This document shows positions 32,811 through 38,634 of a DNA stretch of 38,634 nt, one piece after another. Where the stretch lies: the IMG/VR virus record IMGVR_UViG_3300005294_000057, positions 1 to 38,634 of that record. The stretch is one strand, 5' to 3'. This DNA is from a virus. The position numbers and the translations under genes are program-made. The notes under the pieces were generated by a model. The model did no database searches. It had not been told where the DNA came from and was given only the letters and a program-made list of their open reading frames with translations. Every line of letters begins with the position of its first letter. Positions within the stretch are counted from its first letter, which is position 1.

Positions 32811-33752
32811 CTATTTCGATCCGATCGCTTTGCTTCCGGCTTCAATGATATGACCATCGACAAATTTATAGCTACTTCGACTCGAAGAAGTTTTTGTCAT
32901 TTTCTGACGGATAAGATGAGAAATAACTTCTTTACCAACTGTGGTCAAAATATCGAGCATGAACTTGCGTCGTTCATCTTTCTTCTTATTCAGCTCACTC
33001 ATCGCTTCGCTGTATTTTTTCTCCATATTCAATCGATTATTCAAAGTTCTCAGTTCGCCATCGCTAAGTGTACGAACTCCACCTCGCTGCGCACGTTTAC
33101 GAAGCTCCGAAACTTTAGAAGAATCTGGAGAGTCTGCCCCACCGCGGAGTTTATCGCGAATGATTCCCCAACGCATTCCTTTGGTACCGAAATGCTCAAG
33201 AATATCTTTAGCGGAGATTTTCCCCATATCACCCATACGAACTTCATCCATTGATTTCTCTACAAGCATGAATTCTGGGCCGGAATAATCTCCTGTCCAC
33301 AAAGCAATGCGATCGAAATTAATCCAACTAATTCCTGGATAATCTCTATCGTCTTGAGGAGCTGGAGAACTTGGATATCCCATAGTCAAATGCGGAGTAA
33401 ATTTAGGGTACTGTGGAACAGAATTATACATTCGATAAAGTTGATCATCCTGAAGAAGATACGACCTGAATTGTTCGAGTTTTTGGAGGTTATAATCCCC
33501 AAAGAACAAGACATCAGCGTTTTCGGGACCAAGAGTTCCACGACGATCAACACTCATGCCAAATTTATAAGGCATGCTGGTGGAAATAACATGCTCAAGG
33601 TATTCAAGAATATGCATTCGTTGTGGATCATCGATTACATCCCCCAAATAACACAAAGTCATATGGGGAATTTTTTCACTTGAAAGCTTCCATACAACAT
33701 CGTCTACCGATGGAATGGCTACAATCACACAAGAGTTTCCCGCGTTATCCAT
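32811..33752 (-). CDS. 2H phosphoesterase-like / virion-motif fusion protein
   Basis: 313 aa, ATG at 33752 with GGAG upstream. The N-terminal domain (about 1-165) has the two signature motifs of the 2H phosphoesterase (LigT-like) superfamily, HMTL (30-33) and HLTM (121-124), spaced by about 90 residues with strand patterns VIVAIP and DRIALW. Residues 187-197 carry HFGTKGMRWGI, a motif seen in many phage head-associated proteins. The remainder is helical and charged. 2H enzymes cleave 2'-5' or cyclic nucleotide bonds; phage members can degrade defence signals. The location between fibre and terminase genes suggests it is packaged in the virion. The substrate is unknown. Confidence 0.78.
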   Translation of the reverse strand: MDNAGNSCVIVAIPSVDDVVWKLSSEKIPHMTLCYLGDVIDDPQRMHILEYLEHVISTSMPYKFGMSVDRRGTLGPENADVLFFGDYNLQKLEQFRSYLLQDDQLYRMYNSVPQYPKFTPHLTMGYPSSPAPQDDRDYPGISWINFDRIALWTGDYSGPEFMLVEKSMDEVRMGDMGKISAKDILEHFGTKGMRWGIIRDKLRGGADSPDSSKVSELRKRAQRGGVRTLSDGELRTLNNRLNMEKKYSEAMSELNKKKDERRKFMLDILTTVGKEVISHLIRQKMTKTSSSRSSYKFVDGHIIEAGSKAIGSK

Positions 33753-33762
33753 GTCTTCTCCA

Positions 33763-35028
33763 TTAAGCTAAAACGAGGAGCGGTATATAGGAATATACAC
33801 TACCTTCAGTACTCGGATCGATAGTTGCTGGGAACTGAGGCGTTCTTGTGGGGGCAACATAGACCCGGCGATGAGTGGTAATATCTCCTCCGTTATAAAC
33901 TGTGGTGAAACCTCCATGGGAAACGTAGAGAATCTCGGCCGAGGCATTTTCTATGGATATACCCACACGAACAAATCTTCCAGAAGATTCGGCTGCTATT
34001 GAAGAAGCCAAACTCTTCATTTTCCAACCGGCAGTCTGCCATAAGTTGTTATCAGTGGCTCCGGTATCTTGGAGAAGAACGCCGGCGTCTGTATATACAG
34101 CAAATCCATTGTAGCCAGAACTCGGAGGGGTTCCGTTGGCGGAGATGATATACAAGCCGACTTTGGAAATGACCTTTCCTGCAGGAACCCACATACGAAC
34201 CATCCAGTTACCCACAGTACTGGATTGATTTGCCGATTCAATCGGTATGCTGGAAGCAATGAATCCATATCCCTCGAGAGGATACACTCCTCCACTAGGC
34301 CCTGGTTCTCCATCGGCACCATCTACACCGTCTGAACCATCGATTCCGTTGGTCCCATTAGTACCGTCGGTTCCGTCCGCCCCGATCAAAGAAGTAAGCC
34401 ATTCAGATTCTGTTCCGATAAAACCATTATTCACGGCCACTTGATATGCAGATATACCTTGTGAACCATCAATACCATCTACACCATCAGAACCTGCTAG
34501 AGAGGTCAACCATTCGGATTCTGTTCCGACAAAACCGTTATTTACAGCTATCTGATAAGCGGAAAGACCTGATTCCCCATCATTTCCGTCTACTCCGTCA
34601 GATCCTATTAAAGAAGCCAACCACTGAGATTCTGTTCCGACAAAACCGTTATTTACAGCTATCTGATAAGCGGAAAGACCTGGAGAACCATTAGTTCCGT
34701 TGGTTCCATTAGTTCCATTAGTTCCGTTGGTTCCGTTGGTTCCATTAGTACCATCGGTTCCCGGCGGACCCACTAAAGAATCAAGCCATTCCTCAACAGT
34801 TCCAACAAAACCATTAGCGACAGCAACTTCATAGGCAGAATCGCCATCAGAGCCCGCACCAGTCAGGTAATCCAAATTTACCCATGTGTTGAGACCATCG
34901 CCAATTTTCAGTTTATTGGTGTCAATTTCAAAGCCAGGCTCTCCCAAAAGAAGTCGTGGATTTTTTGACGTCCAATTAGCAGCAGTGTCTCGACGTAATC
35001 TAAACCTTATTCCTCTTGTAAGATCCAC
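33763..35028 (-). CDS. collagen-like fibre protein with SAYxxAV repeats
   Basis: 421 aa. Residues 5-50 (RFRLRRDTAANW, LLLGEPGFEIDTNKLKIGDG) match the N-terminal domain of phage fibres such as major tropism determinants. Four repeats of SAYxxAVxNGFVGTExEWLxSL start at 64, 119, 156 and 193, separated by collagen-like Gly-X-Y stretches including seven consecutive Gly-Thr-Asn units. Residues about 250-421 form a beta-rich head, perhaps the receptor-binding end. It lies among head genes, so it may be a head fibre rather than a tail fibre. Confidence 0.85.
   Translation of the reverse strand: MDLTRGIRFRLRRDTAANWTSKNPRLLLGEPGFEIDTNKLKIGDGLNTWVNLDYLTGAGSDGDSAYEVAVANGFVGTVEEWLDSLVGPPGTDGTNGTNGTNGTNGTNGTNGTNGSPGLSAYQIAVNNGFVGTESQWLASLIGSDGVDGNDGESGLSAYQIAVNNGFVGTESEWLTSLAGSDGVDGIDGSQGISAYQVAVNNGFIGTESEWLTSLIGADGTDGTNGTNGIDGSDGVDGADGEPGPSGGVYPLEGYGFIASSIPIESANQSSTVGNWMVRMWVPAGKVISKVGLYIISANGTPPSSGYNGFAVYTDAGVLLQDTGATDNNLWQTAGWKMKSLASSIAAESSGRFVRVGISIENASAEILYVSHGGFTTVYNGGDITTHRRVYVAPTRTPQFPATIDPSTEGSVYSYIPLLVLA
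34517..34682. repeat. 111-bp tandem repeat in the fibre gene
   Basis: The 55 bases at 34517-34571 recur exactly at 34628-34682, an offset of 111 bp (37 codons), matching the 37-residue protein period. Further left, 34406-34460 is a diverged third unit. Confidence 0.85.
34686..34756. repeat. 9-bp microsatellite encoding Gly-Thr-Asn
   Basis: Seven in-frame units alternate between two synonymous forms (GGAACCAAC and GGAACTAAT on the minus strand). Loss or gain of a unit would change fibre length by three residues without a frameshift. Confidence 0.75.
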
Positions 35029-35036
35029 AGCTCCTC

Positions 35037-35438
35037 CTAGGAACTTCCACCATCGAGAATAAGATCTCCGATGGGAAGACTTGGTGGATTGGGGTTAACC
35101 CATTCGGTTGTTTCTCGGACAACGTTCATTCTCCAAGCAATCTCGTCAGCACGCTTGTTAAGCGCATCAATCAGATAGCTTGTTTGGGCGGGATCAAAGA
35201 GAAGTTTAACCCGAAGGAAAATATAAGTTTTCGCATCGTTTAAAAGAAGATTATCACCGAGGAATTGGTCCCATGTGGCGGTATCATCCTCGATCATGAA
35301 TCCATTCTCAGGCCCAATACCCAATTGATTCAAGGTGGGAAATACTGAATTAATATGAAGAATTAATTCATCATCGAAGTCCACGTTATCTTCGACCACA
35401 CCAAGCATTTTCTTCACACTAGTCAGGATACTGTTCAC
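35037..35438 (-). CDS. head-tail connector protein
   Basis: 133 aa. The pattern NSILTSVKKMLGVVEDNVDF and DDELILHINSVFPTLNQLGIGP, then KTYIFLRVKLLFDP and a C-terminal NPPSLPIGDLILDG tail, is typical of gp6-like head-tail connectors. Such a gene normally follows the capsid gene. Here it lies upstream of the terminase, between endolysin and fibre, so the neck genes are split between two places. Confidence 0.75.
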   Translation of the reverse strand: MNSILTSVKKMLGVVEDNVDFDDELILHINSVFPTLNQLGIGPENGFMIEDDTATWDQFLGDNLLLNDAKTYIFLRVKLLFDPAQTSYLIDALNKRADEIAWRMNVVRETTEWVNPNPPSLPIGDLILDGGSS

Positions 35439-35456
35439 ATGGGACCTCCTCTCTTG

Positions 35457-36257
35457 CTAGAATCGATTCTCATTCAACCGTCGCTGAAGAGCGACGATCG
35501 TTCGAGAAGTAGGAACGCTCAGGAAACCATCCACAGGACACTTAAGATAACGCTGAAGAGCCTCGATAGTCCGAGTACGATGACCATCCTGACGGATTCC
35601 CTCTCCATCAATCTGAAGACGGTAATCGACGATCCTCAGTTTCTTCTGAACCGCCCGAACCAGAGCACTATCTTTAGAGTCGATCTTGCCATCCACCGGA
35701 GTACCCATAACCTGCTGCCATCGAGAAATGGTTTTCGGACCCAAGATACCATCAACTTCAAGGATCTGAGGCTTTGTTGGGGGCTTGGGAACGGAAGGTC
35801 GCAGATAACGCAAGAAATAATCTGCAGTCGTAAGATTATCAGAAGCCTGATTGAATGCGGAAGTAATATGAATATGATCCGTATGCTTATTACTTCCCGT
35901 GTACACACGAGTTGTATAGCCATCGCGGACGTGCCAAATTCGACCATTGAAAATCATGTATCGAATCCAAGGCATAAGTCCTGCCCGACACTGCTTCACC
36001 CACAGTTGAACAACCTGCTCTGCTGTAACTGTAGCGTGACGAAGATCCTTATCAATGTCGATAGCACGGACCTCATTGATGCCATCTTTGTCGCTGAATT
36101 CCGGATTTCCGGTTTCGTCAGGATTATGAGAACTGACCCGCGCGGCGTGTTCATCATCGCCTTTGGCTCCGTCAGTAGTCCTATCCCGATTAGGAAATTC
36201 CGCGTCCAGCTGAACGAAAGCGGCCTTCAGTGGAGGAACGAGTGTCCAAGTACTCAT
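35457..36257 (-). CDS. endolysin: M15-type peptidase with wall-binding repeats
   Basis: 266 aa. The N-terminal domain (1-150) resembles the zinc peptidases of the VanY/L-Ala-D-Glu type: SSHNPDETG (His44), RAIDIDKDL (Asp67/Asp69) and TDHIHITS (His128/His130) are likely metal ligands. Two peptidoglycan-binding-type units follow (VDGILGPKTISRWQQVMG near 168-185; a second with CPVDGFLSVPTSRTIVALQ near 240-258). It would cut cell-wall peptides at lysis. The start overlaps the 45-aa ORF stop (TAATG). No signal peptide, so it needs the holin. Confidence 0.85.
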   Translation of the reverse strand: MSTWTLVPPLKAAFVQLDAEFPNRDRTTDGAKGDDEHAARVSSHNPDETGNPEFSDKDGINEVRAIDIDKDLRHATVTAEQVVQLWVKQCRAGLMPWIRYMIFNGRIWHVRDGYTTRVYTGSNKHTDHIHITSAFNQASDNLTTADYFLRYLRPSVPKPPTKPQILEVDGILGPKTISRWQQVMGTPVDGKIDSKDSALVRAVQKKLRIVDYRLQIDGEGIRQDGHRTRTIEALQRYLKCPVDGFLSVPTSRTIVALQRRLNENRF

Positions 36258-36394
36258 TACTCAGTCACCTCCGGAACATCGATGGTTTCGCTGGGCCAAT
36301 CGGTCTGAGAATCATCATCCCAGGGATCAGCAGTAGCCTCACCGATAAAACTTTCCGGATTCTCATCAACCGGATGCGGATTGTTGTCAGTCAT
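36257..36394 (-). CDS. small acidic protein, 45 aa
   Basis: ATG at 36394; TAA at 36257 overlaps the endolysin ATG (TAATG). The peptide is very acidic with many Asp, Glu, Pro and Trp (ATADPWDDDSQTDWPSE) and no hydrophobic helix. The ribosome binding site is weak. The one-base overlap makes coupled translation with the endolysin likely. It could modulate the endolysin or be a separate small virion protein. Confidence 0.65.
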   Translation of the reverse strand: MTDNNPHPVDENPESFIGEATADPWDDDSQTDWPSETIDVPEVTE

Positions 36395-36411
36395 GTCCGA
36401 AATATCCCATC

Positions 36412-37077
36412 TTAGTAAAAGTCCTGGAAAACCCCGGGGGCAATTTTCTGCAGATGCTCCAGAATGAGCATGGATACTTGTCGAATCTCGCTATCAGCAG
36501 ATTCGGAAAGACGCTGATCCAGCATGTCTCTCCACGCCCGCATGTTTCCAGTAACAAGAAGTCTAGTCTCGAGACCTTCAGGAAGAACTGTTCGGGCAGC
36601 ACCTCGAGCCGTCTTTCGCTTATCCCCCAACTCAGTAAGTTCTTTGACAATATCGACATAGAGCTTCTTGGCGAGAAGATGTAAAGCATGAATCCGAATT
36701 TTAGTGACTTTACTCAGCTTTTTCAACTCGGGATGCTCAGTCATATCAAACTGAGTGGCATCAACATATCGTTGACTCACCACAGAATATGAAAGGTGAC
36801 GATGACGCTCAAGTTCTAGAAGAAATGCTCGAGAAACATCTTCGAGATAGAACGATGCGCTGGCATGTTCCATCACAGAAAAATGTCTTTGATCGATAAT
36901 GTTCCCCAAATACCCATCGTTAGTCGATGTAGCCGGATTGGGTCTATCCCAAGAAAGATAACACAGTCGGCCGGCCTGTTCACCGAGATCATCACTCGGT
37001 GTTGGTGGATACTCATGGGGGATGTAACCAGGAATATTATCCACGACGATGGTATGAGCAATGAGTTTTACTCTCAT
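36412..37077 (-). CDS. thyX: flavin-dependent thymidylate synthase ThyX
   Basis: 221 aa. The ATG at 37077 overlaps the dCMP deaminase stop (ATGA), so the longer frame is not used. The ThyX signature RHRHLSYSVVSQRY is complete, preceded by HFSVMEHASASFYLEDVSRA and followed by LPEGLETRLLVTGNMRAW. It makes dTMP from dUMP using FAD and methylene-tetrahydrofolate. With the adjacent deaminase it forms a two-step route from dCMP to dTMP, feeding phage DNA synthesis. Confidence 0.95.
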   Translation of the reverse strand: MRVKLIAHTIVVDNIPGYIPHEYPPTPSDDLGEQAGRLCYLSWDRPNPATSTNDGYLGNIIDQRHFSVMEHASASFYLEDVSRAFLLELERHRHLSYSVVSQRYVDATQFDMTEHPELKKLSKVTKIRIHALHLLAKKLYVDIVKELTELGDKRKTARGAARTVLPEGLETRLLVTGNMRAWRDMLDQRLSESADSEIRQVSMLILEHLQKIAPGVFQDFY

Positions 37078-37490
37078 GAGTACAGAATTCCTCCTTCTGG
37101 ATAAGCGACCCGAATAATACCGGACCCTTGAATCAGGCGATCGCATCCATCACAAGGTTGATCGGTAACATAAAGAATAGAACCACGACATTCTAATCCT
37201 GCTCGAATAATAGCATTCTGTTCCGCATGGAGAGCAATACATGCTCCAGGACCCGTGTCATAGCTAGATCCCGGAAGAATATCGTCAAGAGTTCGTTGTC
37301 CTCGAGGACAAGCTCCTTCTGTCAAACATCCAGGGGCCTTCGCTGGAGCGCCATTGTAGCCCGTTGAGACGATCCTAGAGCCATTAACTATAAGAGCCCC
37401 TACTTGACGTCGGGTACAATCGGCTCTTTTTGACACAGCTTTTGCTATGTTCAAATAATACGTATCCCAATCGGGACGAGGATCCTTCAT
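37074..37490 (-). CDS. dCMP deaminase
   Basis: 138 aa. It has the zinc motifs HAEQNAI (His88, catalytic Glu90) and PCDGC (Cys113, Cys116), plus the N-terminal KRADCTRRQVGALIV and the Cys/His-type insert typical of deoxycytidylate deaminases. It converts dCMP to dUMP, the substrate of the ThyX gene directly downstream and overlapping by 4 nt. Confidence 0.93.
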   Translation of the reverse strand: MKDPRPDWDTYYLNIAKAVSKRADCTRRQVGALIVNGSRIVSTGYNGAPAKAPGCLTEGACPRGQRTLDDILPGSSYDTGPGACIALHAEQNAIIRAGLECRGSILYVTDQPCDGCDRLIQGSGIIRVAYPEGGILYS

Positions 37491-37499
37491 AGATATTTC

Positions 37500-37907
37500 C
37501 TACCACAATTTTGTATCACCGGGACGACGTTTGACCAAAGGTCTAGGTAGAAGCTTCTCGTCACCGAAGTGGATAGCGTTATGTGTTCTCAAAGTCGTGG
37601 TGATAAGAAACTCTGGATTCAATATGGCTTCGTCATCATTTATGATCTCTCGAGGAGTCATAGGATTGAGGTGATGAATAATCATAGCCGTATGAATGTC
37701 ATAACCAGAGATACCTAAATCACAACCGCCATCCCTTAGAATGATATGATGACGAATGCTACGCCATTCGGACGATTTATAGAAAGCTTGATTGATGTAT
37801 CGATCAAATCCAAAAGTGGCTTGTCCAACTCGCTCGTATAAAGCGAGGTATTTAAATCTCTCTTCAAGAGTCGATAGACGACAAAGCTCTGAGTATGATC
37901 TAATCAT
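37500..37907 (-). CDS. HNH endonuclease
   Basis: 135 aa. The core IRHHIILRDGGCDL, MIIHHLNPMTPREI and LNPEFLITTTLRTHNAIHFG has the His-His, Asn and His positions of HNH nucleases; the zinc-finger Cys pairs found in some relatives are absent. Such nucleases beside small terminase genes often take part in genome cutting during packaging. It overlaps the small terminase-like gene by 8 nt. Confidence 0.82.
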   Translation of the reverse strand: MIRSYSELCRLSTLEERFKYLALYERVGQATFGFDRYINQAFYKSSEWRSIRHHIILRDGGCDLGISGYDIHTAMIIHHLNPMTPREIINDDEAILNPEFLITTTLRTHNAIHFGDEKLLPRPLVKRRPGDTKLW

Positions 37908-38259
37908 CTCGATAGTCGTCTTCGCCTTGTAGATCGACAGTTCCTCTATAACTCGTCATGGCAGCAATTGCTTTCAAAAGGAGCGCTTCGGAATTTGTCG
38001 TTGATTGAATTTGATCTATCTTCGCCTTGTTTAATTGTATCTCACCAGCAAGGCGAGTTTGCTCAAGTTTCTCACGAGTAGAAGCCAACTTAAGATAATG
38101 CGAAATAACCTGAGCCGACGCAGTACCTTCTCTTAGCTGTTTTTCGGCAAGGTCTGTCGCTAAAAGAATAAGCTGATTCTCTCGACCTTCCGGAGTCGTC
38201 GCTGGAGGTCTTTTTTGTGGGGATTCATCGGAAGAGGTAGTCGTACGTCTTCCAGACAC
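37900..38259 (-). CDS. putative small terminase subunit
   Basis: 119 aa. A disordered basic N-terminus is followed by TTPEGRENQLILLATDLAEK, REGTASAQVISHYLKLASTR and a coiled segment. This pattern is one I recognise in proteins at the start of packaging modules in Gram-positive phages. Position upstream of the HNH and terminase genes supports a DNA-recognition role. The ATG has AAGGAG upstream. Confidence 0.7.
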   Translation of the reverse strand: MSGRRTTTSSDESPQKRPPATTPEGRENQLILLATDLAEKQLREGTASAQVISHYLKLASTREKLEQTRLAGEIQLNKAKIDQIQSTTNSEALLLKAIAAMTSYRGTVDLQGEDDYRDD

Positions 38260-38309
38260 AACGCAACTCCTTTCAATCTAAGCGAAATTATTTCAGAAAA
38301 ATAAGAGGC

Positions 38310-38546
38310 TTAGGAAGCAGCCATGAGGCCGGCGGCCTTGAGCTTGGTAAGGAGAGCGTTAAAGTCCGCAACCAACCCGGCAACGTCGGTAGCCGTACTA
38401 TTGGCCTGATACGCAGCCTTGGTGGTAAAAGGAGCGAAAGCAGTACCATCAGTATTCTTCAGGACGACCGGAGTAGGCGCCTGGTTGGATGGAGCGGCAG
38501 TGGTGGAGGGAAGAACAACAAGAGTCTTAGGGATTTGGTTGCCCAT
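38310..38546 (-). CDS. head fibre-like small protein
   Basis: 78 aa, ATG at 38546 with TAGGAAG upstream. A Pro/Thr/Ala-rich N-terminus (LPSTTAAPSNQAPTPVVLKN) leads to a C-terminal helix with STATDVAGLVADFNALLTKL and KAAGLMA, a pattern I associate with phage head fibre/decoration proteins. It is the first complete gene in the window, 51 nt before the small terminase-like gene. Confidence 0.6.
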   Translation of the reverse strand: MGNQIPKTLVVLPSTTAAPSNQAPTPVVLKNTDGTAFAPFTTKAAYQANSTATDVAGLVADFNALLTKLKAAGLMAAS

Positions 38547-38600
38547 CAGAGACTTCCTATCTACTTACGGGGACTTTTGCCCACGGGAGAATGAGAAAGC

Positions 38601-38631
38601 TTTTTGAAAATATCCCGCCGGGGGAATTTTG
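38601..38631 (-). terminator. possible terminator hairpin at right edge
   Basis: On the minus strand AAAATTCCC can pair with GGGATATTTT (one mismatch or bulge) around a short CCGGC loop, followed by CAAAAAG. It might end a gene lying beyond the right edge. Only part of the context is visible. Confidence 0.25.
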
Positions 38632-38634
38632 AGG

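Noticed and set aside
34398-34770. CRISPR-like repeat array
   Set aside because: The repeats are in frame with a collagen-like fibre protein and there are no unique spacers of constant length.
1-38634. Prophage lysogeny module, defence island or toxin-antitoxin pair
   Set aside because: No integrase, repressor, restriction enzyme or recognisable toxin-antitoxin genes are visible; absence may reflect the incomplete window.

Overview
The window is a large piece of a tailed bacteriophage genome with siphovirus architecture. Every gene I can support is on the minus strand, so the phage reads from base 38634 down to base 1. The host is probably a Gram-positive bacterium, most likely an actinomycete. 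This rests on an r1t-type holin, a ReqiPepy6 Gp37-like tail protein, a fibronectin-III tail protein ending in GVWK/PYVK repeats, a ThyX thymidylate synthase, and strong GGAGG-type ribosome binding sites. I cannot name the host. I see no integrase, repressor, tRNA or CRISPR array. The left end is cut inside a gene, so the genome is incomplete.

Layout in the direction of transcription. (1) 38.5-35.0 kb: a head-fibre-like protein, a probable small terminase subunit, an HNH endonuclease, dCMP deaminase, ThyX, a 45-aa acidic ORF, the endolysin and a head-tail connector. (2) 35.0-26.4 kb: a collagen-like fibre, a 2H phosphoesterase fused to a virion-type motif, large terminase, portal, a coiled-coil assembly protein, a one-piece prohead protease/major capsid protein, and two neck proteins. 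(3) 26.4-13.6 kb: three related tail tube-like proteins around a putative tail assembly chaperone, a Gp10/collar-type fibre, a tail completion protein, a 1471-aa tape measure, distal tail protein, Gp37-like tip protein and an FN3 protein. (4) 13.6-6.0 kb: holin and partner, then an island of small membrane or hydrophobic proteins including two DUF6353-like paralogues. (5) 6.0-0 kb: replication, dominated by one 1311-aa polypeptide carrying an SF3 helicase, an archaeo-eukaryotic primase-like domain, a 3'-5' exonuclease and a family B polymerase, followed by small unknown genes.

The structural region is packed, with ATGA and TAATG overlaps that indicate long operons and translational coupling. 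The island at 8.5-12.9 kb is organised differently. Four small genes are each preceded by the same element of about 32 bp, centred on TATAAT or CTTAAT, and most are followed by their own hairpin terminator. They therefore look like separately switched transcription units. One leader in this region (9805-9859) can form two competing hairpins with complementary loops. These non-coding signals, the 2H phosphoesterase and the all-in-one replication protein are the most unusual parts of the window.

Family names come from recognising motifs by eye. No database search was run, and functions marked putative should be read as such.
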